Below are positions 34,826 through 43,750 of a stretch of 47,270 bases of DNA, one piece after another (positions within the stretch are counted from its first letter, which is position 1; the number at the start of each line of letters is the position of its first letter). Below the pieces are notes generated by a model. That model was given only the letters and a program-made list of their open reading frames with translations. It was not told where the DNA came from and ran no database searches. Both the position numbers and the translations under genes were made by a program. This DNA is from SAR86 cluster bacterium AG-422-E19 (GTDB lineage: Bacteria > Pseudomonadota > Gammaproteobacteria > Magnimaribacterales > AG-339-G14), in NCBI GenBank assembly GCA_003213595.1, contig QCMR01000005.1:1-47270 (forward strand), given 5' to 3'.

Positions 34826-36496
34826 ATGAATGAACAAGTTGAAAGAGACGTCATGGAATATGACGTTCTTATTATTGGCGGAGGCCCTTCTGGCCTATCT
34901 TCTGCAATTAAAGTCAAGCAATTAGCTAGTGCTGAAGGAAAAGACGTTTCCGTTTGCGTTCTTGAAAAAGGTTCTGAAATTGGCGCTCACATCCTCTCCG
35001 GAAACGTATTCGAGCCCACTGCTTTAAATGAGTTAATTCCTGATTGGAAAGAAAAAGAAGCTCCTTTAAATTCGCCTGCAACTAAAGATATCGTCAAATT
35101 TCTGATTTCTGAAAATTCTTCTTTCAACATACCATTTCCTAGTTTTTTAATTCCTACTTTTAATAATCATGGAAACTACGTCATGAGTTTGGCTAACTTT
35201 ACAAGATGGTTAGCAACACAGGCTGAATCCCTAGGTGTTGAAATTTTTCCTGGTTTTACAGCAGCCGAAGTAATTTTTGAAGAAGACGTTGTTAAAGGAG
35301 TACTTACAGGTGAAATGGGGATTTCTAAAGATGGCGAAAAGAAACCTTCTTATCAGCCATCTATGGAACTTAGAGGTAAATACACTGTTTTTGCAGAAGG
35401 ATGCAGAGGACATTTAGGTAAACAATTAATTAAAAAGTTTAATCTAGATGAAAACAGAGATCCTCAACATTACGGTATAGGTTTTAAAGAAATATGGGAT
35501 ATTTCTTCTGAAGATCATAAAGAAGGAACTGTAATGCATACTATGGGTTGGCCAAGTAATGGAACTATTTCAGGATCTTATTTTTATCATGGAGAAAATA
35601 ATCAAGTCTATTTAGGCTATGTTGTTCCTCTAGATTATGAAAATCCACATTTAAGCCCGTTCGATGAATTCCAACAATGGAAACAACATAAAGATATTAA
35701 AAAGATTCTTGAAAAAGGTAAAAGAGTTGCTTACGGAGCTAGAGCATTAATAAAAGGAGGCTATCAATCTAGACCGAAAATGTCATTCCCTGGAGGATTG
35801 TTGGTCGGAGATAACGCTGGAACTTTGAACTTCCCTAAAATTAAAGGTACTCATACGGCAATGAAGTCAGGAATGATTGCAGCTGAAACGATTTATGAAG
35901 CCCTTCAAAAAGATTCGGTTGGTGAAGATTTGATTTCATATGAAGAGAAATTTACTAATTCTTGGGTGGATAAAGAATTGCATAAAGCAAGAAATTGGGG
36001 TCCTTTTTTACATAATGGATTGAAATGGGGTCTTAAAGGTCTATTAGGAGTTGCATTAGCTGCAATAGATCAATTTATCTTTAGAGGCAAACTTCCATTT
36101 ACTTTAAATCACCCCACTCCTGATCATGCTTGTTTAAAGAAAGCTTCTGAATCTAAGAAAATAGATTATCCAAAACCCGATGGGGTCGTAAGTTTTGACA
36201 AATTATCTTCTGTTTTTCTTTCAAATACTAATCACGAAGAAGATCAGCCTTGTCATCTTACTTTAAAAAATGCATCCATTCCTATTTCAGTAAATCTACC
36301 GGAATACGATGAACCAGCACAGAGATATTGTCCTGCGGGAGTATATGAAGTTGTTGAAAAGGATGGCGAACACAAATTTCAGATCAATGCTCAAAATTGT
36401 GTGCATTGTAAAACTTGTGATATCAAAGATCCAAGTCAGAACATTGTTTGGGTGACTCCTGAGGGAATGGGCGGTCCTAACTACCCGAACATGTAA
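34826..36496 (+). CDS. Electron transfer flavoprotein:ubiquinone oxidoreductase
   Basis: ETF-QO (556 residues) is a membrane-associated flavoprotein that oxidises ETF and reduces quinone. YDVLIIGGGPSGLSSA (12-27) binds FAD. GIGFKEIW and GGLLVGDNAGTLNFPKIKGTHTAMKSG are family motifs. The C-terminal ferredoxin part carries four Cys (CPAGVYE and NCVHCKTCDIKDP) for one [4Fe-4S] centre and ends in GGPNYPNM. Together with etfBA opposite and the acyl-CoA dehydrogenase pair it completes electron flow from acyl-CoA oxidation to quinone. Confidence 0.98.
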   Translation: MNEQVERDVMEYDVLIIGGGPSGLSSAIKVKQLASAEGKDVSVCVLEKGSEIGAHILSGNVFEPTALNELIPDWKEKEAPLNSPATKDIVKFLISENSSFNIPFPSFLIPTFNNHGNYVMSLANFTRWLATQAESLGVEIFPGFTAAEVIFEEDVVKGVLTGEMGISKDGEKKPSYQPSMELRGKYTVFAEGCRGHLGKQLIKKFNLDENRDPQHYGIGFKEIWDISSEDHKEGTVMHTMGWPSNGTISGSYFYHGENNQVYLGYVVPLDYENPHLSPFDEFQQWKQHKDIKKILEKGKRVAYGARALIKGGYQSRPKMSFPGGLLVGDNAGTLNFPKIKGTHTAMKSGMIAAETIYEALQKDSVGEDLISYEEKFTNSWVDKELHKARNWGPFLHNGLKWGLKGLLGVALAAIDQFIFRGKLPFTLNHPTPDHACLKKASESKKIDYPKPDGVVSFDKLSSVFLSNTNHEEDQPCHLTLKNASIPISVNLPEYDEPAQRYCPAGVYEVVEKDGEHKFQINAQNCVHCKTCDIKDPSQNIVWVTPEGMGGPNYPNM

Positions 36497-36512
36497 AAAT
36501 TTTAAATCAATA

Positions 36513-36815
36513 ATGAAAAATTTAGTAATTGTTGGATTTCCAGCAAAAAAAAATAAATTCGAAGAATTAAAAAATACTCTCAAAGAGGCATTAGTCGATA
36601 CCAGAGCTTTTGAAGGATGTATTTCTATAGATACCTACGAAGATATCTCAGCAAGTACTATTTATTTGATAGAAGATTGGGAATCATTGGACAATCATAC
36701 TAGTTATGCAAATTGGCGAGCAGAAACTGGATTAGCTGATGTTCTAGAGCCCTTGCTTGAAGGTGGAGCAGCAAGTTTAAAAATTATTAGATGTGGAGAA
36801 AAATTAGATATCTAA
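36513..36815 (+). CDS. Antibiotic-biosynthesis-monooxygenase-like small protein
   Basis: This 100-residue protein looks like a single dimeric alpha/beta-barrel (ABM/YgiN-like) domain. After MKNLVIVGFPAKKNKFEEL, the pattern continues with RAFEGCISIDTYEDI, then TIYLIEDWESLDNHTSYANW and a last strand near the C-terminus. Members act as small quinol monooxygenases or haem-handling proteins; many are uncharacterised. It follows ETF-QO by 16 bases and converges on the DUF1285 gene with a single base between stops. Exact function unknown. Confidence 0.75.
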   Translation: MKNLVIVGFPAKKNKFEELKNTLKEALVDTRAFEGCISIDTYEDISASTIYLIEDWESLDNHTSYANWRAETGLADVLEPLLEGGAASLKIIRCGEKLDI

Positions 36816-36816
36816 T

Positions 36817-37383
36817 CTATATGACTTTGCCTAAAGCAAATATGTCACCGCCAGAATTAATTTCCAATTCCTGGGTTTCGGAATTTAATTTAGCTTCCTC
36901 AACCAATTGGTAAAAAACATTTCTGCTTATTAAAGCTTCTAGATTCTTTCTTACCAAAATATAAGGCGAAGGTTCTTGGGTCTTTATATTAATTTCAACT
37001 CTCAAAGGATTTTCATTAGTTAGAGTAACAATATCATCTACATTGGTTTGGAATAAATAAACTTCTTTACCATCGATTACTTCCTTATTAAAAGTCTTTA
37101 TTACGAAAGGTTTATCTTCAACTTTGAGTTTAATTTTTTCAACTGGAGTTACTAGATAATAAAACCCATCATCATCAAATCTGATTACAGTACTGAAAAG
37201 CTTAACCATTTTTTCTCTGCCTATCGGAGAGTTTTTAAAAAACCATTTTCCATCTCTTGCAATTTTCATATCAACATTTTCACAAAGAGGCGGATCCCAT
37301 TTTTCTACTGGAGGCAATTCATTATTTTTTTGCGCCTCTAAAATGGATTGAAACAAGGAAGTTGTATTTATCTCTTTAGTCAT
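36817..37383 (-). CDS. DUF1285-family protein
   Basis: This 188-residue protein has no signal peptide. PPVEKWDPPLCENVDMKI, then ARDGKWFFKNSPIGREKMV and LFSTVIRFDDDGFYYLVTPV match the DUF1285 pattern as I know it. The family is widespread in proteobacteria and its function is not established. The start overlaps the murB stop (TAATG), placing it at the end of the envelope gene run. Confidence 0.85.
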   Translation of the reverse strand: MTKEINTTSLFQSILEAQKNNELPPVEKWDPPLCENVDMKIARDGKWFFKNSPIGREKMVKLFSTVIRFDDDGFYYLVTPVEKIKLKVEDKPFVIKTFNKEVIDGKEVYLFQTNVDDIVTLTNENPLRVEINIKTQEPSPYILVRKNLEALISRNVFYQLVEEAKLNSETQELEINSGGDIFALGKVI

Positions 37384-38369
37384 TAAATAATTGTAGGCTC
37401 TTCTTCCAACCTAATATTGTATTTTTTTGAAACTGTAGTCTTTACTTTATTCTTTAGCTTTAAGATCGAATTTGGAGATTTATCTTCATTAATTAATACT
37501 AGAGAATGTTTTCTTGAGACTCGTGCTTTATTTAATTGCATTCCTTTAAGGTCGCATCTTTCAATTAGCCATGCAGCTGAAACTTTTATCAATGCATCAT
37601 GTTTATAAAATTTTAAATCAACTTCTTCGGAAAGAAGTTTTTTAAGATCTTTTTTATTGATCAATGGATTTTTAAAGAAACTTCCTACGTTTGGCTTTGT
37701 TAAGTAGTTTTCTAGTTTCTGATTACGAATTCTTAAAATCCTTTTTCTTAGCTCAGAGGCTTTCTTAAACCTATAATCTTGTAAATCTTGATATGAATTA
37801 TTTGCGATAAATTTTTCTTTTAATTTAAAAAAGACGTTTTTAATAAACAAATGTTTGTGTTTTTTAAAAAGTGAATCTCTATAATCAAAATTACAATTCA
37901 TATTATTTAGAATTTCAACATTCCCTGTCTTCAAATTAAAAACTTCAATGTGTTCTATGTAATCGGAAATTTCTTCTCCGTAAGCGCCAATATTTTGAAT
38001 TGGACCTGCTCCGACAGTTCCTGGTATTCCAGATAAATTTTCTAAACCATATAAAGAATTTTTGATACAAAATGTTACAAATCTATCCCAATTGAAACCA
38101 CTGGAAACTTTTACTTTATTTTTATAAATCTTTTTTTCTTTTTTAAATGAATTTTTGATGACGAGTCCTTCGTAGGGTTTCGTAAAAACAACATTAGTTC
38201 CCTCCCCTAGTATTAGGAATTTAATTTTATTTTTCTTTGTAAATTGAAAAGCTTCTTCTATGTCAGAATCTGTTTTGCACTCTATGTAGTACTTTGCATT
38301 TACAGCTATCTGAAGAGAATTAAATTCACTCAGATCTTTATTTGTAACTATCATCTTTTGCAATTTCAT
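37383..38369 (-). CDS. murB: UDP-N-acetylenolpyruvoylglucosamine reductase
   Basis: MurB (328 residues) uses FAD and NADPH to reduce UDP-GlcNAc-enolpyruvate to UDP-MurNAc, the second committed peptidoglycan step. LILGEGTNVVF and GIPGTVGAGPIQNIGAYG bind FAD. GSFFKNP holds the catalytic Ser230, FDYRDSLFK is the type I motif, and the C-terminal EEEP supplies the catalytic Glu. The start (ATG 38369, or 38354 five codons in) overlaps kdsB. This stretch is notably A/T-rich and lysine-rich. Confidence 0.96.
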   Translation of the reverse strand: MKLQKMIVTNKDLSEFNSLQIAVNAKYYIECKTDSDIEEAFQFTKKNKIKFLILGEGTNVVFTKPYEGLVIKNSFKKEKKIYKNKVKVSSGFNWDRFVTFCIKNSLYGLENLSGIPGTVGAGPIQNIGAYGEEISDYIEHIEVFNLKTGNVEILNNMNCNFDYRDSLFKKHKHLFIKNVFFKLKEKFIANNSYQDLQDYRFKKASELRKRILRIRNQKLENYLTKPNVGSFFKNPLINKKDLKKLLSEEVDLKFYKHDALIKVSAAWLIERCDLKGMQLNKARVSRKHSLVLINEDKSPNSILKLKNKVKTTVSKKYNIRLEEEPTII

Positions 38370-39051
38370 TAGCTTTTTTAAGATCGTCTTCTGTATCTAC
38401 TCCCAAATGTATTTTGGATACCGATTTGATTGCATTTATCTTAATTCCATTATCTAAAGCTCTGAACTGTTCCAGTTTAAATTTCTTTTCATTATCGCTT
38501 GGCTTCCAAGATACAAAACTTTTTAAAGTCTTATATTTGAATGCATAAACTCCTTGATGAATGAATATATTATTCACTAGAGATGTTTCTCTAAAAAAAT
38601 TAGATGCAATTCCATCATTAACCAATATCTTTACTTTATTTAAATCTTCCAGTTCATCTAGAGATTTAAGATCGCTGTAAAGAGTTGCCATTTCAATCTC
38701 TTCTTTGGAAACTAAATCAAAAAGATTGTTTATATCCTCTGGATTAATAAAAGGCTCATCGCCTTGAATGTTAATGATTACATCCTGATCACTCAAACCA
38801 ATCTTCGAAACAGCTTCGTTCACTCTATCAGTACCAGAAAGATGACTTGAAGAGGTCATTACCGCATTACCGTTTGAAAATAAGTCATAAATTTTCTTTG
38901 AATCTGTAGCTACTTGAACTATATCTGCTGAAGCTTGCAATCCGGCTTCAAAAGTCCAATTAATCATTGGCTTGTTCAATATCAACCTCAATGGCTTCTC
39001 AGGCAATCTCTCAGACTGAATTCTTGCAGGAATTACGACAATTTTTTTCAA
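38338..39051 (-). CDS. kdsB: CMP-KDO synthetase
   Basis: KdsB (237 residues) activates 3-deoxy-manno-octulosonate with CTP for transfer to lipid A. MKKIVVIPARIQSERLPEKP binds CTP, LSGTDRVNEAV and INIQGDEPFI are active-site motifs, and HQGVYAFK completes the fold. It overlaps the msbA::lpxK stop by 4 bases (ATGA) and murB by 32. The order lpxK-kdsB-murB is conserved in Pseudomonas and relatives. Confidence 0.97.
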   Translation of the reverse strand: MKKIVVIPARIQSERLPEKPLRLILNKPMINWTFEAGLQASADIVQVATDSKKIYDLFSNGNAVMTSSSHLSGTDRVNEAVSKIGLSDQDVIINIQGDEPFINPEDINNLFDLVSKEEIEMATLYSDLKSLDELEDLNKVKILVNDGIASNFFRETSLVNNIFIHQGVYAFKYKTLKSFVSWKPSDNEKKFKLEQFRALDNGIKINAIKSVSKIHLGVDTEDDLKKANEIAKDDSYK

Positions 39052-41813
39052 ATTATTTTCTTAAATAAATCAGTTTTAAAATCTTCTTTTATGACAGGTT
39101 CAATTTTTAAATACCAACAATTAGGGTTTTTTAAAAACTTACATTTAATCGCATCTTTTTCTGTCATTACGACGGGTAAATCATTCATCTCAAAGAAATC
39201 TGTATCTATGAATTCATGATGGTCAGGAAATACTTTTTCAATCACTTGAAAATCAAGACTTCTCAGAAGGGAAAAGAAACTACTAGGATTTCCAATACCA
39301 GCTATCCCATAAACAATTCTATCTTTGCTCCAATCATTTATATCAATTGATTCCTGAGTAACTAAGTTAACCCAAGATATAGGCTTGTAAGTCATCAAAA
39401 AATTATTTTTTTTGGATTCAGCCTCCTTCGAATGAAAGGTATTCGTATTAATAACAAAATCAACTTGTTCTAATTTTTTAATTGGTTCTCTTAAGGGTCC
39501 AGCAGGAAGCAAAAGATTATTACCAAATTTTCTCATTCCATCAATCATGGCAATTTCTATGTCCCTTCCCAATTTAAAATGTTGAAGGCCATCGTCGCTT
39601 ATTAAGACGTTACATTGTCTATTTTGTATTAAATGCTTTGCAGCTCGTACTCTATTTGCTCCTACTACAACTGGACAATTTGTATTATTAAAAATGATCA
39701 ATGGCTCATCTCCAACGTCGCTTGGATTTGAAGATTGAGTAATTAAAACGGGGTTATTATTGGCTGTGCTCTTATACCCTCTTGAGACAATACCAGGATA
39801 AAAACCCTCTTTTTTAAGCTCATTGGCAAGCCAAATAACTAGAGGAGTTTTTCCTGTACCCCCAACTGTAAGATTTCCAATGACTATTGTCTTAAAATCA
39901 GGCTTCCACGACGAAGCTAAATCCCTTTTTCGAAATAATTTAAATAAAAATCTATAAATCCAAGAAAATGGCAGTAGGATTTTTATCCAATTTTTATTTT
40001 CGTACCAAGCTTCTTCAATAAAATTGCTAGTTTTTTGTTCTGATAAAGCAAATTGAGATTTTAGAACAGGAAGTTTTTTCTTAGCTGGCTCAACTTCATC
40101 TTTGAACTGATTCTTATAAAGTTCAAAGTAAGCTTTTTCAAGATTCATTAAATCATTGTGAGTGCCACTTTCTACAATTTTGCCGTTTTTTAAAACAATA
40201 ATATTTTCAGCGTTCTCTACAGTAGAAAGTCTGTGAGCTATAACAATAGTAGTCTTACCTATTTTTAAGTTGTCTATTGCTTGTTGAATTTGATTTTCTG
40301 ATTCTGAATCTAATGCTGAAGTAGCTTCATCCAAAATGATAATTGGCGCATCTTTCAATAAAGCTCTAGCAATTGCAATCCTTTGTTTTTGACCTCCAGA
40401 GAGTAATGTTCCATCATCACCCACAATTGTTTCATATCCATTTGGAAGGCTCTCTATAAAATCATGAGCATTTGCATTTCTTGCAGCTTCAAAAATTTCT
40501 TCATCAGAGGCCATGGGTTTGGCGTAGCTAATATTATTCTTAATTGAATCATTAAATAAAACGGTATTCTGACTCACTGTTGAGATTAAACTTCTAAGAT
40601 TATCAAGCTTTATCTCTTTTACATTACAACCATCTATTTCAATTCGTCCTTCTAAAATTTCATAAAATCTAGGTATAAGATTTACCATCGTGCTTTTACC
40701 TGAACCTGATTGACCGACTATAGCTAAGGTATTGCCTTTTGAGATTGTAAAAGAGACATCATCAAGAATCTTTTCGTTATCGCCATATGAAAAATTTACA
40801 TTTTCAAAAGAAATATCTCCCTTAACCTCGGATATTTCTTTAGCGCCATCATCTATTTCAGGCTTTATATCCATTTGATTAAAAATAACCTCTGCGGCAG
40901 CAAGACCTTTTTGAATCATTGAATTTGTCATTGAGAGCTGTCTGATTGGTCTTGGTAACATTGCCGCAGCACCAAAGAAAGCAATAAATGTTCCTGGAGA
41001 CATTCTTTCAAAAAAAGAAGAATCCAATGCAACCCAAGTAATAATTGCTAATGCAATAGCTAAAAATATTTGAATAATTGGAGACTGAAGAGAATTTGTT
41101 GTTTCTAGTTTTAAATTCTGAATTCTGTTATTCGAATTGACTGAGTTAAATTTATCAATTTCACTCTCTTGCTGACCAAATATTTTAACTTCTTTGTTGG
41201 CATTGATTGACTCAGAACTTACTTGGGTGACATCTCCCATAGAATTTTGAATTCTTGTACTTACTCTTTTCATTCTTTTGCCTGCGATGGAAACTACTAA
41301 AAGAATAAAAGGCGATGCTAGAAATAATAAAGCTGTAAGTTGCCAATTAAGATAAATTAAATATCCTAGCAATCCCAAAACAATAAGCCCTTCTCTTACT
41401 AGAATTGTTATTGCAGCTGTACCAGCTTCATTAATTTGTGCAACGTTAAAGGTAATTCTAGAAAGAAGATGACCACTATTGTTGGAATCATAAAAACTAG
41501 ATGGCAGATAAATTAAAGACTTAAATAAATCTTTTCTTAAATCAAAAACTAATCTGGTAGAGACAAGTGCCATAAAGAAATTTCCTACAAAATAACCAAT
41601 ACCTCTTCCAAATGCTAAAACAAATAAAAGAATTGGCAGATAAAGATTTAAAGATGTATCAGGCTGAGAAATATAATCAACAATTTGTCTAAACCAGTCT
41701 GCAATTCCAACTTGAGATATGGCAAAAAGGAAATACCCCAGAGAACTTAAAAGAAAGAATCCTAAATTTGGAAGGACATAGGCTAGTATCCTTGAATAGG
41801 GGCTCATTTTCAT
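39048..41813 (-). CDS. msbA-lpxK: Fusion of lipid A flippase MsbA and lipid A 4'-kinase LpxK
   Basis: One uninterrupted 921-residue frame joins two lipid A enzymes. Residues 1-570 are MsbA: six membrane helices, Walker A GQSGSGKST (367-375), LSGGQ (471-475), Walker B IIILDE (491-496) and His527. A charged linker (about 571-597, KDEVEPAKKK) follows. Residues from 598 are LpxK: FIEEAWYENKNW resembles the normal LpxK start but lacks Met. Next come IGNLTVGGTGKTP (P-loop 651-656), SDDGLQH (739-745) and DHHEF (864-868). LpxK phosphorylates tetraacyldisaccharide at the inner membrane; MsbA flips finished core-lipid A. The genes are usually adjacent but separate. Confidence 0.95.
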   Translation of the reverse strand: MKMSPYSRILAYVLPNLGFFLLSSLGYFLFAISQVGIADWFRQIVDYISQPDTSLNLYLPILLFVLAFGRGIGYFVGNFFMALVSTRLVFDLRKDLFKSLIYLPSSFYDSNNSGHLLSRITFNVAQINEAGTAAITILVREGLIVLGLLGYLIYLNWQLTALLFLASPFILLVVSIAGKRMKRVSTRIQNSMGDVTQVSSESINANKEVKIFGQQESEIDKFNSVNSNNRIQNLKLETTNSLQSPIIQIFLAIALAIITWVALDSSFFERMSPGTFIAFFGAAAMLPRPIRQLSMTNSMIQKGLAAAEVIFNQMDIKPEIDDGAKEISEVKGDISFENVNFSYGDNEKILDDVSFTISKGNTLAIVGQSGSGKSTMVNLIPRFYEILEGRIEIDGCNVKEIKLDNLRSLISTVSQNTVLFNDSIKNNISYAKPMASDEEIFEAARNANAHDFIESLPNGYETIVGDDGTLLSGGQKQRIAIARALLKDAPIIILDEATSALDSESENQIQQAIDNLKIGKTTIVIAHRLSTVENAENIIVLKNGKIVESGTHNDLMNLEKAYFELYKNQFKDEVEPAKKKLPVLKSQFALSEQKTSNFIEEAWYENKNWIKILLPFSWIYRFLFKLFRKRDLASSWKPDFKTIVIGNLTVGGTGKTPLVIWLANELKKEGFYPGIVSRGYKSTANNNPVLITQSSNPSDVGDEPLIIFNNTNCPVVVGANRVRAAKHLIQNRQCNVLISDDGLQHFKLGRDIEIAMIDGMRKFGNNLLLPAGPLREPIKKLEQVDFVINTNTFHSKEAESKKNNFLMTYKPISWVNLVTQESIDINDWSKDRIVYGIAGIGNPSSFFSLLRSLDFQVIEKVFPDHHEFIDTDFFEMNDLPVVMTEKDAIKCKFLKNPNCWYLKIEPVIKEDFKTDLFKKII

Positions 41814-41825
41814 AGAAGGCTTATT

Positions 41826-42494
41826 TTAAACGAAAACGCCAGAATCCATGGTAAGAATTTTATCGCTAAAATTTCTAAATTCAGGATCATGAGTAGCAAC
41901 AATTATTGAAGATTTAATCTCGTCAGTTAATTGATTTAAATAGTTTATTACTTCTTTGGAGGTATCTTTATCTAAATTTCCAGTTGGTTCATCCAAAAAG
42001 ATAAGATCAGGTTTATTGATTAAGGCTCTTGCCATTGCAACACGTTGTTTTTCTCCTCCGGATAGCTGGGAAGGAAAATGATTCAATCTTTCAGACAGGC
42101 CAAATTTATCAAGAATATCAGAAGCTTGTTCCAAAGATCTTTTTTTATTCTTTCCTGAGATCATCGACCCTAATGCAACATTTTCAATGGAAGTAAATTC
42201 TTTCAGTAAGTGATGAAATTGATATACAAAACCCATACTCTCTTTCCTCAATTGAGTTAACTTTCTGTGTTGATTTTCGTATTTATAATTTTTATAGAAA
42301 ATTTGACCGTCAGAATAAGTATCCAAACCACTCAATAAATTTAACAAAGTGGACTTTCCAGAACCCGATCTTCCATAAATTACTATTTTCTCATTTTCTT
42401 TTATAGAAAAATCTATATTGTTTACAGCTTTAATTTCTTCATTACCCTCTTTATAAAATTTAGATAATTTTTTTGCTTCCAATAAATTATTCAT
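41826..42494 (-). CDS. lolD: LolD, ATPase of the lipoprotein-release ABC transporter
   Basis: LolD (222 residues) powers extraction of outer-membrane lipoproteins from the inner membrane and their transfer to LolA. IYGRSGSGKSTLLNLLSGLD is Walker A, LSGGEKQRVAMARAL the signature and LIFLDEPTGNLD the Walker B. It overlaps the permease gene by 8 bases. The three small lipoproteins at the left of the window would be possible clients if they go to the outer membrane. Confidence 0.96.
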   Translation of the reverse strand: MNNLLEAKKLSKFYKEGNEEIKAVNNIDFSIKENEKIVIYGRSGSGKSTLLNLLSGLDTYSDGQIFYKNYKYENQHRKLTQLRKESMGFVYQFHHLLKEFTSIENVALGSMISGKNKKRSLEQASDILDKFGLSERLNHFPSQLSGGEKQRVAMARALINKPDLIFLDEPTGNLDKDTSKEVINYLNQLTDEIKSSIIVATHDPEFRNFSDKILTMDSGVFV

Positions 42495-43734
42495 TTCTTA
42501 GAATCTCAATTGGATGAAGCTTGCTAGCTGTTCTGGCCGGGAAAATTACTGAAAGTATTGTAATTAGTAAGCTTACGGCCATGATTATCAAAACTGTATC
42601 TAGGCGGATATCGTATGGAAAATAAGATATAAAATAGGTACCAAAGTATTCCATCAAAGAAGTGAGTTGAGCTTCAAAAATCGAAGATCCAATAAGAAAC
42701 GTAATAGTTAATCCAAATATCAAACCTAAAAACGTTCCAATGAAGGCTATCAAAGCACCTAAATATAAAAATATTTTAAATATTTCATTACTACCCATAC
42801 CCATCGTTTGAAGAATAGCAATTGCCCCTCTTTTTTCGTTAATCATTGTCATGAGCATGGAAACTATATTGAAAGCTGCAACGACAATAATTAAGGTCAA
42901 CAATAAAAAAACCAAACTCTTTTCCATCATGATTGCTTCAAACAAAGGGCCGTACGTATATGACCAATCTTCTGCATTAAGTAATACGTTTGAATTTTTT
43001 TCTGCAAATATCAATGACTGCCAAACCAAATAAGGAGCTTCAAATAAATCATCAAACTTCAATCGAAAGCCATGTACTTGATCTTTTAAACCAGTAAGAA
43101 TGGATGCATTTTCAAGAGAAATGTAAGCTAGAGTTTGATCGATTTCTTTAGAACCTATATTAAAAATGCCGGAAATGTTAAAAACTTTTGATCTAGGAAA
43201 ATATCCTGCAAATGAAGAGCTAGCGTCAGGAAGCATTAAAGATATTTTGTCTCCTATGTCGACATTTAATTTTCTTGCAAGCAGTCTTCCTAAAACAATA
43301 TTGTTATCTGTTTGAATTTTTTCAAAATCTCCAGCCTGCATAAATTCATGAATGACTGAAACGGTCTTGTCTTTAGATGCAATAACGCCATTCACCAATA
43401 CTCCTGCGACAGCTGATTTACTTTTTATAAGAGCCTCAGTTTCAATATAAGGAGAAATACCTCTTATATTTGTGTCGTCTTTTAAATTAATTTCTACATT
43501 CTCCCAATCGTCGATTGGATTTAAACCATAAATTGAAGCATGCGGAATAACGTTTAGAACTCTGTCTTTAAGTTCTTGTTCAAAGCCATTCATGACCGAT
43601 GAAACAATAATTAATACTGCAACACCAAGTGATGTAGAAATAAATGCAAGTGCCGAGATAAAAGAGAGAAAGCCAGACTTTCTCCCTTTCAAATATCTCA
43701 AAGCTATATAAAAAGACGTATAGTTTTGAGACAT
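42487..43734 (-). CDS. lolC: LolC/LolE-family lipoprotein-release permease
   Basis: This 415-residue permease has one N-terminal membrane helix, a large periplasmic domain and three C-terminal helices, the MacB/LolCE topology. FYIALRYLKGRKSGFLSFIS, SSVMNGFEQELKDRVL and FPARTASKLHPIEILRNE are family signatures. Most gammaproteobacteria carry separate lolC and lolE around lolD; only one permease gene is here. It may act as a homodimer (the LolF arrangement) or have a partner elsewhere. Confidence 0.92.
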   Translation of the reverse strand: MSQNYTSFYIALRYLKGRKSGFLSFISALAFISTSLGVAVLIIVSSVMNGFEQELKDRVLNVIPHASIYGLNPIDDWENVEINLKDDTNIRGISPYIETEALIKSKSAVAGVLVNGVIASKDKTVSVIHEFMQAGDFEKIQTDNNIVLGRLLARKLNVDIGDKISLMLPDASSSFAGYFPRSKVFNISGIFNIGSKEIDQTLAYISLENASILTGLKDQVHGFRLKFDDLFEAPYLVWQSLIFAEKNSNVLLNAEDWSYTYGPLFEAIMMEKSLVFLLLTLIIVVAAFNIVSMLMTMINEKRGAIAILQTMGMGSNEIFKIFLYLGALIAFIGTFLGLIFGLTITFLIGSSIFEAQLTSLMEYFGTYFISYFPYDIRLDTVLIIMAVSLLITILSVIFPARTASKLHPIEILRNE

Positions 43735-43750
43735 TTTTTTAGTTTCAAAA

